64,000 nt of DNA from Zonotrichia leucophrys gambelii (GCF_028769735.1 NC_088171.1:82574716-82638715), one strand, 5' to 3'. Shown: positions 12,200-23,672, counted from the first letter of the stretch. Program-made: numbers and translations. The notes: generated by a model from the sequence alone, not told the origin.

Positions 12200-14669
12200 C
12201 CTCAAAGTCAAGACACAAAGAATGATCAGATTTAAATTGAGATATGAGATTACAATCAGAGATCCTAATTGTAGACATTATTATCATATTATTATCAATG
12301 TTTTATATAGCATATCAAGACCCTCTGCACAGAACATATGTCCATTGAACATACATCCTCAGTAGAAAGCACAGAGAACACAGGGTAACAGAGAGAAAAA
12401 TGATTCTGTCATAATTCTAAGTGACCTGTAAAGACACACTGAACCTCAAGCACCTTAAAAGATCTCAAGCTGAAAGACAGGCAAACCAGAGGCCAGTGTT
12501 TCTGCATGCTTTTTATTATACTGGATTGAACCTGGAGCTCTTCTCAGCCAAAAAAATCCCCCTGCCAATGAACAAACAGCAGCCAGGAAAATTTCTCATT
12601 AATGCTTTTTGAATACAGCTCTGAGCAGGCCAGCTAAATCTAGAGATATGTGCTCACACAGCCTGTGTAGAACATATGCATGCTGAGCATGAAGTACAGC
12701 TTTGTAGATAAGGTATGAGTGAGTAGATGTAAAGGCCTTTGCAACAGATACCAAGCTGGAATTTCTTCCAGGTGTTCTGCAACATGAATGTGCTCATTTC
12801 TCTCATTGGGAGTAGCCATGGATGGGATAGACATATCTGTTTGGAACAATTGCTAGAGAAGGCACTGATCTGTCAAGGAGATTGTAAGGACATAATAGAG
12901 GTAGTCTTTGTCTCCTTATACTTCGGTCTTCATATTACTCATCCTGTTCCTGCTCTTTTTTCCACTGTATCTCACATTTGATTTTGATTGTTTGAAGTCT
13001 TGTTTCCACTCTGATGCACCTTTTTGCATCAGTCCCTTGTGGGTCAGTCTCTTCCATCCTAACATCTGCTTATCACTGCACTCTGGCCAACTCTTCTCCC
13101 CAGTTTACTTTTGTGGGTTTGGGTTTTGTTGTTTGGTTTTGGTTTTGGTATTTTTTTCTCCCTGTGTTACATTTCTCATTCTCTTTCTCCATCCATTTAT
13201 TTTTTTTTTTTGTGTGTCCATATTTTCTGCCTTCTCTCTTGCTCAAATAAGAAATAGAGCTCCCCTTAATTAAGCAGAAGAAATTCTGTGTCAAGGACAC
13301 ATGAGTGGCAGGGAGGATGGAGTCTCCCTTTCATACACTTTCATGGAATTAATCTCCCAGGAATTAAGTGCAGTTGCAGATAAATGCTGCATGATACCAA
13401 CTCATATTTTGATACCATTTTTTTGATGTTGTTAGTAATGTGCTTTTTACTCATTGTAGAACTTGGGAGCTTGAATCATAATGCTAAAGTATAAAGGAAT
13501 CAGAGCTATTGATTCTGACAAAAAGAAATATGCTTTTTCAATATCTAAGCAACCATAAAGAACAAGGTGCAAATATTGATTTGCTATATTGCTACCATTC
13601 TTTACTTAAGAGTGTTGGCTGAGACAGTGATGTCAGTGGTCAATGGTGTTACAATGGTTATTGCTATAGCATGAACTGTAGCTGATCTGACATTGAGACA
13701 ACCATTAACATGTTTTGAAATAAAATCATTAGATATATGTCCAGAGCTAAAATTAGACAATAATGTTTATCAGCAAGCTTGAGGAATAAGTGTGGTAGAA
13801 GAACAGTTAAATGGATTTTTCCCTGTAATACAATAAACTGCTATTGCATTTTGCCTCAGAATGATATCTTGGAGCACACTATGTAAGTAAAAAACGCTCC
13901 ACATACGTCAGGATCCAGTAGGTCTTTACCCCTTCTGGTTTAGATTTTACTTCTATTTTTTTCTCTCTTTTCACACTGAAATGGAAAGTATGTTTTTACT
14001 AGGAAATTAAGAGCCAAATACTTGGATTCTTAATCCTACAGCAGGAGGGAAGAATGTGGCTGCTCAGAATTATAACAGAGTTAAGAGCTATGTTTTTACA
14101 CTGGGGACATAGATGCCCAAGCTAGACTTACACTCTGCAATTTTCTTTACCACGTGGCACATTGTACACAGTAACTCTTGAGATACCCTCATATTTCCAG
14201 TGGTAAAATCTGCAGTCATTGGAAATATGTAAAGTGGGCTGTGCAAATGAGCTCAGATTTTTGTTCCACAAAATAGTTTCACTCCAGCACTTCATAGGTA
14301 AATATGATGTAACACTCAAACAACACAGTTACTCCATGTTCACTTTAAAATTTCAGAGCATGGATTAAAGAACAAAAGGTGCACATAGATTTAAAACAAT
14401 GAATATGGGAAGATGGCATACCTGCAAAGACTCTGCTGGGAGAAAACATAAACAGGCAACACAATGGTGACTTTATAGGGCTGCTCATAACTAAATGTTG
14501 CCAGGTGTTTTTACATCACTGCAATTAATTAACCACTCTTCCATAGTATTTAATGGTTAACAAAGAGCTCTTTGAAGTGCTTGACAACAGCTCCCAGTAC
14601 GTAAAAAAGGGATAACCATTCAGTATTTTTAAAGCTCTGCTTTTCTAGACAAGAACATCATAACAAAAT

Positions 14670-14693
14670 GGGGATGGGGTGGGGGTGGGGGGG
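14670..14693 (+). other. G-quadruplex-forming motif
   Basis: Four G tracts of 4, 4, 5 and 7 are separated by loops of 2, 1 and 1 bases. This satisfies the usual G-quadruplex pattern with very short loops, which favours stability. It stands alone in AT-rich DNA with no promoter or gene visible nearby. Confidence 0.85.
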
Positions 14694-15389
14694 ATGTTGT
14701 CAGAAGGAGCTAGAAAGTGTCAGAAAGTTTCCATCAGCCTAATGGAGCCCATAAATGATAGCAAAACACAAGATAATGGTGTACTTGCAAGCTTTCATCT
14801 TAAATGACGCTGAAATTTGAGACCATTTTGTTTGTGTATTTGGAAAAGTGGTATAAGAATCCTCAGAGGCAGTAATGTCAATACTGCTCTTCTTCTTTAA
14901 ACTAAGTTATTTTCTTCTTCCAGAGTTGTTACACAGTGTTGTTGGGCTGAAAGCAAGGCATTTTTAATGCAACTTATACAGGAACAAAGCAACTGTGCCA
15001 TGGGGAGGACTCTCACTGCAGAGGTGTGAAGAACACAGGGCTGAATTTCCATGAAGAGACTGAGACCTGCTGGGCAACCTGAGGCTGAGGCAGTGTGGAG
15101 GCAGAGGAGATGTGTGGAAGGCAGTCAGCAACAGAAGGCTGACTCTGAAAGTGACTCACAGAGTGAGGGACAGATCAGGGAGAAACTGTGGCTGAGCTCT
15201 GAATTGGGAGGTTCTGGAGGGGAATAAAAGAATTAGGGGTTCTCAAGAAAGAAAAAAGTGGATGAGAATTTTTAAGGATGCGAGCTGGGTGCATAATAGA
15301 AAGTGCTCTAATATTTAGCCACAAAACCTCAGCTGGATGCGCAACATTAATGAATACTTTCAAAAAGCAGAGTTTCTAATATTTGTACC
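14694..15389. other. unique non-coding sequence, purine-rich
   Basis: No transposon or exon recognised. The part at 15,000-15,260 is richer in G and A than its surroundings. Confidence 0.5.
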
Positions 15390-15762
15390 TGTGGGATTCA
15401 CATTCTCTGAACCTGAAAGGAGCAGTGAGTGAAGCAGAAAGGAGAATGATCAAAACAATTCTTATCTCATTTGCTGCTCCTGTGTTGTGCAAAAGTAGAA
15501 TGCAATATGGAGATTGTTTACCCAAAGTAATGGTGTTTTGTTTCCTCGGCCTATCAGGGCATTTGTGTGTGTGTTGGGACTGTTGGCTGACAGTCACGAG
15601 ATTTTGTGCAGTTGAGCATTCGTGCAGTTTCAATTTAGATGTAGTGGAATATAGTGTAATATAGTATAGAATTAGTATTTAATAAAGTAATTAATTAGCC
15701 TTCTGATATCATGGAGGCCTGCTCATCATTCCTCCCTCCAACCGGGAGAAATTTCACCCATA
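15390..15762 (+). mobile_element. solo LTR of a passerine endogenous retrovirus, plus strand
   Basis: It begins TGTGGGATTCACATTC and carries 'aaaacaattcttatctcat', 'tgtgttgtgcaaaag', 'ggagattgtttaccca' and 'cggcctatcagggc'. An AT-rich stretch with AATAAA at 15,681-15,686 follows, then 'ttagccttctgatatcatgg' and 'catcattcctccctcc'. This is the layout I know from a common passerine ERVK-like LTR. The copy at 3,877-4,243 is the same family in the other orientation. Possible 6-bp target duplications are TGTACC (15,384-15,389) and TATACC (15,763-15,768), with one mismatch. No internal viral genes are attached. Confidence 0.82.
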
Positions 15763-15831
15763 TATACCTTTTCAAGAACAGATAAAAAGAAGGAAAGATT
15801 GATTGTCTCATTTTCTGTCATCTTTGTGAAG

Positions 15832-16430
15832 TGTGCTGGTTTTGGACTGGGACAGAGTTGATTTTTTTCACAACATCTAGTATGAGGCCACAGTTGGGAT
15901 TTGTGCTGGAAATAGTACAAATTTTACCACAGGAATATCTTCATTATCGCTGAGCAGCCCTTCCACAGAGCCAAGGCCTTTTCTGCTCCTCACCCCATCC
16001 CACAAGTGAGGAGACTGGGGTGCACATGAAGTTAGGAGGGGTCACAGTGGGACAGCTGACCCTGACTGACCAAAGGGACATTTTCTACCATATGGCATCA
16101 TGCTCAGCACATAAACCTGGGAGAAGAAGAAGGAAGGGGGAGTAATGTTTGGAGTAATGGCATTTGTCTTCCCAAGTCATGGTTCCCTGTGATGGAGCCT
16201 CCTTTTCCTGGGAAATACTGAGCACCTGCCTGCTCATGGGGAGAGGGGAATTAATTCCTTGTTCTGCTTTCTTTTCATGCACAGTTTTTGCTTTCCCTAT
16301 TGGTTGTCTTTACCTCAACACAAAGGGGTCTCTCTTTTACCCTTCTCATTCTCTCTCCCACCCCACTGTTGTGGGGGAATGAGTGAATGGCTGTGTGGTG
16401 TTTAGCTGCCTTCCAGCTTAAAGCAGGACA
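15832..16430 (+). mobile_element. solo ERVL-type LTR, plus strand, near full length
   Basis: It starts TGTGCTGGTTTTGGAC and runs through 'gctgagcagcccttccacag', 'caaggccttttctgctcctc', 'gacagctgaccctgactgac', 'catatggcatcatgctcag', 'ggcatttgtcttcccaagt' and 'tttacctcaacacaaagg', ending 'aaagcaggaca'. I recognise this as a widespread avian ERVL-type LTR. A decayed TATA-like box (ACATAAAC, 16,109-16,116) sits at the expected place. The flanks TGAAG (15,827-15,831) and TGTAG (16,431-16,435) match at 4 of 5 bases, as expected for an old 5-bp duplication. There is no internal region, so it is a recombined solo LTR. Confidence 0.85.
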
Positions 16431-17206
16431 TGTAGTATTATGTAAAAGTTGAGTAGAAGCATTTAGTTATGGCATGTAAACAGCTGGTGGAGATGCTCCT
16501 CTCCATCTAATATTCAAGGAGGACTTAGGCTAAAATTGAATATGGGATTCATACTGTCCTTGCTGAGGACATGATTCTGTTCTTGTAACCTGCCTTCTTG
16601 ATCTCTTCTCTGTCCCATTTAGGCACAATTTGAAACTAGTTCCAGCCAAACCATTTCTACAAGTACATATTTTTCAAATATTAACTTACATAATCAATAT
16701 TAACAAGTAACTGGAGGATCTTGTGCATGAAGTCCTCATTTCCCATGCATGTGGACACCATCACAGGATAAGTGGCTAGGTAGGTGTAAGAGTAGATAAG
16801 GCATAACTCTCTTGGGGGACAAGAGGTCTTGTAGTATCCTTCTACAAATATCCTTGTAGAAGGATATTTGTAAAAGAGCATCTGAAGACCTCCCTGAAGA
16901 GGTTGCTTTTAACATCTAGAGCAGAAGTATTTTAAGAATTCAAGTTCAATACAAATTCTCTTTTTTTCTCTTATATCATTTTTGAAGACAATTTTTTTTT
17001 TTTTTTGTGTAATCTTTACTTTTCTTGCTCATATGTATTTCTATTATGGTATAATTCTATCAGATTAAAAAAAAACCCAATCAAACAAACAAAACCACAA
17101 AAAATCCCCAAACCATCCCACACTACTACACACATGCATTTTGCCAGATTCTTGTGCTGCTGTTTTCTCTGAAAATCACACTTATTTTTCAGTGATTCTA
17201 GTCTAC
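16431..17206. other. unique non-coding sequence between two solo LTRs
   Basis: AT-rich, with a 14-base T run near 16,992 and an A/C-rich stretch near 17,068-17,110. The overlapping hairpins at 16,836-16,872 are listed separately. No exon seen. Confidence 0.5.
16836..16872. repeat. two overlapping, mutually exclusive perfect hairpins
   Basis: ATCCTTCTACAA (16,836-16,847) pairs with TTGTAGAAGGAT (16,854-16,865) around a 6-base loop. ACAAATATCCTT (16,844-16,855) pairs with AAGGATATTTGT (16,860-16,871) around a 4-base loop, extended one pair by T16,843/A16,872. The two share bases, so only one can form at a time. This is read directly from the sequence; function is unknown. It may have arisen by template switching during replication. 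Confidence 0.9.
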
Positions 17207-17335
17207 TGTGGTGGTTTGACCAGGAAGGAGTGGGAATTCTGGAAGCTGTGGTCAAACCAATGAAGGTTTTGGGTTTGAGACTGGCACCCGGTGTAGCCAG
17301 TGGGGTTTGGACACACCTCCGAGAATACACAGGGG

Positions 17336-17342
17336 TTAAAAG
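17336..17342 (+). promoter_or_regulatory. TATA-like element of the LTR promoter
   Basis: TTAAAAG lies about 130 bases into the LTR, upstream of its GC-rich section. It is a plausible core-promoter element by position; activity is unproven. Confidence 0.35.
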
Positions 17343-17427
17343 CAGGGCACTGCCCTTGGCACTCTCTCTTGGGACGTCGCTGCGAAGAGGTCAGATCTCT
17401 CCCCCGTCCAGCCCAGCCGCTGCTGCT

Positions 17428-17436
17428 GGGCGGGGG
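17428..17436 (+). promoter_or_regulatory. GC box (Sp1-type) in the LTR
   Basis: GGGCGGGGG sits inside a CpG-rich block of the LTR, in a window otherwise nearly free of CpG. It matches the Sp1/KLF consensus. Confidence 0.4.
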
Positions 17437-17552
17437 AGGGGCAGCCATGCGGTAGGCCCGGGGCCTGGACAGAGATGGGGGTTGAGGGGGCTTCGAGGAT
17501 GGAAGGGTGGAAGATCCCAGGGAGTCAGCCCTCGGGCAGCCATCCCCCCCCA

Positions 17553-17580
17553 GGAGAGAGAGAGAGAGAGAGAGAGGAGA
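17553..17580 (+). repeat. (GA)n microsatellite inside the LTR
   Basis: About eleven GA units form a purine run within the solo LTR. Confidence 0.9.
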
Positions 17581-18427
17581 GCCGGCGTCTGAATGTGATA
17601 GCAGCCGCCCAGGAGGAGAAAGGGGAGGGAAGAGTGCAGCCTGGCCGGTGGAGCAGCAGCACCTGTGGGAGTTCCAGCATTCTACCAGCATTCTGAGATA
17701 GACAGAGACTGAAAACTTTTAACCCTTTCTTTCATGATTGGGGCCTTGCAAAAATGCTAATCCTCCTCGAAGCTGAATAAGAAGGGAGATAAGAGATGAG
17801 ATGAGACAAGGACCTGGCCCGAAGAACGTGGAGATGATTGGATGGGGAGAGATGATTTGGAGTGGCCTTTTGGCTGGACTTTTCTTGTGGCCATGGACTC
17901 AGTTGTTCCTGTGACACAGACTGCATTTAGGGGGAGGCAGTGCCTCAAAACCAGGAGGGTTCTTCGTGAGGACCCCCCGGCCCCAGGGGGTTGGAAAAAT
18001 ATGGGGGGGACAGATGTCCCAAAGCAGAGACTGTGCCTTTTTGGAGTGAGACAAGGCATCCTTGAAAGACAACCCTAAAAGCAGCTCTGGTCCATGCCGT
18101 CAGTGGTGAGAGCACTGGGCATGGAAGGAAGATGTCACAAGCGGCAAAAGGACTTTTTCCGGGCGGTGCCGAAGTGACAAGGAAGCACACGAGGTTCCAG
18201 TGTGTTTCCAGGAGAAGCCTATGGAACAAGAAGGACTCCTTTCCTCTTCATGAACTGCAGTTTGAGTATACTAAAGTGTGGGGCCAAGGCTGGGCAGTTG
18301 ATTTGGGAGAATGTATCGGATTGGGAAAGTCAGGGAGTGGGGAGGAGGAAAGTTTTTTTTGTAAGGTTTTCAATTTCTTTTTTTTTCCTTTCCTTATAGT
18401 CTTTCCCTATTTTCCTGTAGTTTAAGT

Positions 18428-18433
18428 AATAAA
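18428..18433 (+). promoter_or_regulatory. polyadenylation signal of the LTR
   Basis: AATAAA followed by T/G-rich sequence, about 120 bases before the LTR end. This is the position expected for the R/U5 region of a retroviral LTR. Confidence 0.6.
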
Positions 18434-18555
18434 ATGTTCTTTATGTTTAAGTTAGAGCCTGTTTTGCTTATTCCTGGTCACATCTCACAGCAGACACCAG
18501 GGTGAGGCATTTTCATGGGGGGGCACTGGCTCTGTGCCAGGCTCAAACCATGACA

Positions 18556-20774
18556 TCTACTGTGAACAAATATGGAAAAAATTAGTTTCCCTGGCTGAAG
18601 ACAGTTTGAAAAGGACCAGGTGAGTGTGGCCACTCATCTGCATGCAGTATTTTCCTGAAAGTGTACTTTTCCTTGGTACAAAAAGCTGTTAGCGAGAAGT
18701 CATTTAAAAAACTCCTAAATACTGATGCGAGGAAATGCAGCAGCAAGGGGATTAGGAACTGGCTTTAAAGCATAAGCTTGCAGCATGTAGACAATTATGA
18801 CTCACAATTTGTGCTGTCCTCAATGAATTTAGCAGTGTAATCAACAGCATATACATTTCTCTCTTTTCCACCAGGTAAACCAGAAAAGGTTTAGTCACAT
18901 TTTCCATTCATCCTTGAAATTCTGTAAGATCAGTATGTTCCACACTAATTTTAGATGCAGCAGTACTGCCTTTCTGTTCATTTTAAAATGAGTTCCCAGT
19001 GACTTCATTCTGGGAACAGATTTTCTGCCTTGTTTGGGTTTCTGCATGTAACTTTTAATTAAATATACAGTGCAGCTGGCTAAAAACCTACACTCCCTTT
19101 ATATCACTGTGTTGTTACTAATAGAAAAATACAAATAATAGTACTTTGTGTTTTAATTCTAATTTCCTAAGGAATTTTTTTTTGAGTGAGATTTTAGTTT
19201 TCCATTCAATCCTGCAAGCTTCTGATCCCTTTCTAAACTTGGCTGGACAGGATGGTAGAGCCACCAAAGGCAGAGAGCTGCTCCAAGTGTTGTGAAACCT
19301 GGGGAGGGGTGAGTGGAGAGGCACCAGCAGCAGAGCTGGAGAGTGCCCATCATGGCAGAGGCACTGGGCACCTGTGTGTGCTGCTGGGTCTGAAGGGCAC
19401 AGGAAGGACCAACAGCCACCTTTTGTGGTGCCAGGGGGGACAGAAGGGGCTGAGAGCACTGCCAGGGCAGCGGGTGAGCTGAAGGAAGCAGGGATGGTGG
19501 GAATGTGACGTTGAGGATGCCGCCTGATAGGACACAGCAATACTGTGGGGGATGCAATGCCTTTCCTCGGGAAAATAGGCTTCAAGTTGATTTGTCACTT
19601 AAGGGACAAATATGTTTGAAAACTTTGGTTTGAAAGGAAATACGAAGTTGCATATTTTTAAATGAAATAATGGAAAAGCTTTGTGACTATCTTTGTTTTT
19701 TCTTTGTTTTTATTGATTAGGTTTCTTTCTCTAGTCAAAATCAAAACCCAAATAGGAGTTTGAATTTCTGCAAGTTAACTAATTTGTCATTTTTCTTGGA
19801 AAATTACATCTAGCCCTGTAAATTTTCTTTATTTTTATTTTCTTTTTTTCACCCTCACTTCTGATCTGTTTAGTTTATTGTTTAGTTATTCATTTAATTC
19901 ATGGTATACTGGTGAAAAATTGCTACAGAATGCCTGCCTGCCTTATCAGCTATGACCAGATAGCAGGGGCTAAGTTCTGATTCCAAATTGGTTTCAAAGT
20001 GTGGATATTAATAAAACATTTATAGGTGCTAATTGGTCCACAACTCAGTATTGAGCTTCACGTAGAGGTTCCTTGCAAACAGTGTAAATATTTTAATATT
20101 GTAAATCTTACATCTGATTTTTACTTGTTGCCTACACTGGAATAGAGTCAGCAGGATTATTTGGATTCAAGTTAGAGCTTGCTAAAGTGTATTAGCTTTC
20201 AAATTAAATCACATTACCAACATAAATAACACATTTTTATGCTACAAGGCCTGAAGTATGAGACAAACAGTACTTTGCATGCTTTGTGACCTCAGGTGCT
20301 ACTTCACCATTTTGTGGTAATAGTTTAAATAAATCATTTTCAAACAACAAATGCTTAAAATTAGGGCTCCAGGATAGTATTAGACGACTTGCTTCTGCTC
20401 TTGAATTTGCTATAGCTTCTGCATTTGACCCTTGGCCAAGATAATTAGGGCTTTGCTTTGCGTGTTTAATTCACTGTCTGGGAAGTGGTGATAATGTTAT
20501 ATTTGGCTAGTAAGAGGTAAAAGCATTCATGTTTGTAATTAATTGAAATATCGTGGCAATAAAAGGCAGTGGAGGGCGAGCAAATGTGCACAGCTGCTTT
20601 GGTCCCAAAGCACTTTGTGTTTTCCCCTGGTTCTGCTGGAAATACAGCTATTTTTCTTCCCTACCAGACCTAGAGTTCAAGGTATTGGTATGAACGTTCT
20701 TCTGGCCAAAATCCCCCAGTAAATAAATAGTGTCATCTGGAGTCTAGCTCTTGCTTCAGGCAGGATGGACTTCA
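18556..20774. other. unique non-coding sequence
   Basis: Mostly AT-rich. A G-rich patch at 19,240-19,560 yields minus-strand frames of up to 155 codons that I judge to be chance, with no recognisable domain. No transposon recognised. Confidence 0.5.
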
Positions 20775-21065
20775 AAGCTAGGTCTTGCTCAGGAATTTAT
20801 TTAGGCATGCTTTGAAAAATTCTAATGATGGAGATTACCCTTTCTCTCTGGGCAGCCTGTGACAGTGCTCAGACACTCTTGTGGAGTTGAATTTTTCCTT
20901 CTGTCTGCTTGGAATTTCCCTTCTTCAGTATGAGTATTGTCTCTAGTCTTTACTTCATGCATCTCTAAGAAAAGTCTGACTCTGTTTTCTCTTTAGCACC
21001 CCCTTGGGTAGAAGAACACAGCAATTACATCATTCCAAGGCTTTTCTTCTTGTCTAAAAGCTGTT
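20775..21065 (-). mobile_element. old CR1 LINE fragment, minus strand
   Basis: 'aaaattctaatgatggagat', 'gggcagcctgtgacagtgct' and 'gttgaatttttccttctgtc' in order match the reverse complement of a CR1 3' region, strongly diverged. Both ends are indistinct. It has no coding capacity. Confidence 0.65.
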
Positions 21066-23261
21066 TAGGCTTTTAGAGAAATTTGGGTGAGGAGGTGCTT
21101 TTAGATTTAGTATTTTAGTATTTTTTAGCTCCCATGAAACAGACTACTTTGAAACTGCACAGCAATTTAAAATTATCTGCAAACATGATTTTTTCCCAGA
21201 AATGGGGAAAAAATTAACCCCATTGTGAATCCGTATTTTTAAAATGTGGTTTGTCTTTATTTCACTCACAGGAGAATCACATCATTTTCTCAGAGCCCAA
21301 CTAAGTTTTTCAGGTGGTTACATTAACATTAGATTTTACATCCAAGAATGAAATAAGTAAGGCAGTAGGGGGCAGTAGGACAGGCCCCTTTTTGCATAAG
21401 AAAATTAAACTTTTTTTTCTTTAATTTCTTCAGGTGTGGCATTGTGCAACTATTTGAAATAAACCCTTTGAATCCCTTCCTACTCTTTTAATGCTAGTGT
21501 AGTTTGAGCTGAATGGCCTTGCAAGGTCAGTGGCTAACTTTGAACTATCCCCCATGTAGGAATGATGGAGCTGACAGCTGCAGCTCCAGACAAGGAATGC
21601 TTAGAGGGCAGTAAGTGTGGACCAAACCTTTTGAGATGGCTGTGGATAGTATTTGCATGTGGGCATCACGTGCATTACAATGACAAGAATCTTTATTGGT
21701 AAAGGTACAAGACTATTAGTGCAGTTACTGATACATAACACAACCAGAGAAATTGTTCTGTGCTTCTGCATAACAAAAGCATATATGTAACAAATAATGT
21801 CTCTGTTTCACTTTTGACAGACAAAGAGTTCTAAACAAGAATGCATCATCATGGAAAAGTTGATGTGGTATTTTGTCATTCTAGTTTCATGTTTGCCTCA
21901 GTCATTTTTTGTGTCTGTCAATAACAAAGCTGACATTCTGAGGAACTTCACGTCTGGACATTATACTTGAGTGCTGAAATCAGGAACTGACACCAAGCAT
22001 TCAATTCAAATGCTGAATTATGATGCTAATTGTGATGACATTATATTTCTTTAATTGATGAAAGAACCCATGAAGCCTATGATAAAAAGTGTGTAAATAA
22101 AGGGTAACTTCTGAAAGGGTAGTCAAGTTCTAGACTGTACATTCAGCATTATGTGGTATGTGATCACAATCCCATTGCAAGTCTGGAAGTCTGGAAAGCT
22201 CTATTCAAAAGAGGCTTCCATCTCCAGTTGGAAAAGTGATCAAGGAAGATTGGGTTTTGAAGCAGTAATATAGTCACCTGGGCTTTTGGTGCATTTGAAG
22301 CCTCAAAATTTTGCTCAAAACACATATACACAAAAGAGGGAACATTTCCTCCTTTTTGAGAGTTCCAGGCAGGCACACCCAGATAACCAGCTACTTTGTT
22401 CAGGGAAATTATGATTGCCTTTCTTCATCTACAGCAAGGGAGTGCACATTATGGCCACTTGAGAATTGCATAGAACTGCTTAGTGATTATCAAGTAATGG
22501 CCAATTCCTTTTGCTAATGGGTTCACTTTTGATGTTGTTTGTGTCATGTCCCTCCACATGCAGGATTCTGAAGTATTTTGCTGAATAGGAGAACAGTATT
22601 AAAAAAGCCTTTCCTAGAATTCCACTGTTTGTGAATGTAGGGAGTGTAAGCTATAGGAGGAACATGGGGACTATATCTCTTTCATTATCATCACAGATAA
22701 AATGACAGAAAAATTATTTAAAAATATATAGAGCTTAGAATGATGGAGTTATTCAAAGAACAAATAAATGCTTCCCTCTTATCATGTTTCTTCTTGCTGT
22801 TTGATATCAAGTTATCAATACCTCATGAGTTCATTTTCATTTTTTAATGTTATCTTCCCGTACTACAAGTAACTCTCCAGTGAGTGCTCACAGTTATTGC
22901 TCATGTGCTGAGGTCAATTTTTATTTACATAAAATCCATAATTTCATTCTGCTTTAAGGAATCATCTGTGAAACTGAGTTAAGTGTAGACTGTACGTGGT
23001 ACTAATTGTTTTACTTTCTTTTGTGTATTATGACAAATAATTTGCATAGAGCTTCTGAAAATGTCCATGTTTACTTTTTGATTTTCTTTCTTAAAATCTT
23101 TGTTCTGTTTCAGCATGATTGAAGTTATTTCTGTCAGGACAGTTTCTTCATAGAAATCATCCCTGTTCTGGAACATGCTGGAATATTTTTCACTAAAATA
23201 GCTAGTCACATGTGTCAGCCTCTTCAGAACTGATGGAGTCCATCACACAAGTTTGAAGACT
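21066..23261. other. unique non-coding sequence
   Basis: AT-rich with no recognised repeat, RNA gene or exon. Short frames only. Confidence 0.55.
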
Positions 23262-23672
23262 GTAGCAGTTATTGAGCAGGGCTTGAACAGCATCAAGGTT
23301 TCCTCTGTTTCTTAGACTGGGAGTAGACTGGGATGCTGAGATAAGGAAGAGCTTGGGAGGGTGCAGGATAGCTGACCCTGACTGACCATATTCCACAACA
23401 CATTGTGCTCAAACTTGTCTGTGTGTCAGGGAGTTTTCCTGAGCTAGCCACTGTGGCTGGGCATTGACATGACAGTGCTGAGATGCTGAGTGATTTCTGT
23501 GCAGCACTTTTCTTACTTTTACTTCACTTACTAAACTGTCTAAACTGTCTTTATTTAAATTCACAAGTTTTTCTTGCTTTTGCCCTTAAGATTTTCTCCC
23601 TGATCCCACTGGTGTTGTGTGAGCAAGCAACAGGATGGTGGCTTAGCTGCTGGTGGGAGTCAACCCACCATG
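23262..23672 (+). mobile_element. 5'-truncated ERVL-type LTR, plus strand (same family as 15,832)
   Basis: 'agttattgagcagggcttga', 'caaggtttcctctgtttct', 'tagctgaccctgactgacc', 'taaactgtctttatttaaat' and 'ggtggcttagctgctggtgg' follow the order of the LTR at 15,832-16,430. It lacks the first ~100 bases and has lost internal blocks, so it is an older, more decayed copy. The end near 'caacccacca' corresponds to the LTR 3' terminus. Confidence 0.75.

Larger units (their letters stand above)
8457..14669. other. unique non-coding sequence
   Basis: Over 6 kb of AT-rich sequence without a recognised transposon or exon. Frames of up to 121 codons (around 12,900-13,270) come from T-rich, C/T-rich DNA and show no domain features. 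Two small tandem duplications (11,584-11,657 and 12,172-12,195) are listed separately. Confidence 0.55.
17207..18555 (+). mobile_element. complete solo LTR (~1.35 kb) with exact 5-bp target-site duplication
   Basis: It begins TGTGGTGGTTTGACC and ends 'ctcaaaccatgaca', which are imperfect inverted termini with TG...CA ends. It is flanked on both sides by TCTAC (17,202-17,206 and 18,556-18,560). It contains a TATA-like TTAAAAG (17,336-17,342), a CpG-rich section with a GC box (GGGCGGGGG, 17,428-17,436) and a GACGTC site, a GA microsatellite, and AATAAA at 18,428-18,433 followed by a T-rich downstream element. I recognise it as a passerine LTR class resembling those named LTR5 in zebra finch, but I am not certain of the name. 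The intact duplication and retained CpGs suggest a relatively recent insertion. Long frames on both strands are not viral genes. Confidence 0.92.

Noticed and set aside
16981..17110. possible retroposed gene copy with poly-A/T tail
   Set aside because: The T run and the A/C-rich stretch have no adjacent gene-like body and no flanking duplication that I can find.
17203..17691. 162-codon minus-strand and 120-codon plus-strand frames
   Set aside because: Both lie in the GC-rich part of a solo LTR and include translated GA microsatellite. LTRs do not encode proteins of this kind, and no retroviral motif is present.
19118..19585. 155- and 132-codon minus-strand frames
   Set aside because: Overlapping frames in a G-rich patch, with Pro/Ser/Leu-rich low-complexity translations and no domain. 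Likely chance.
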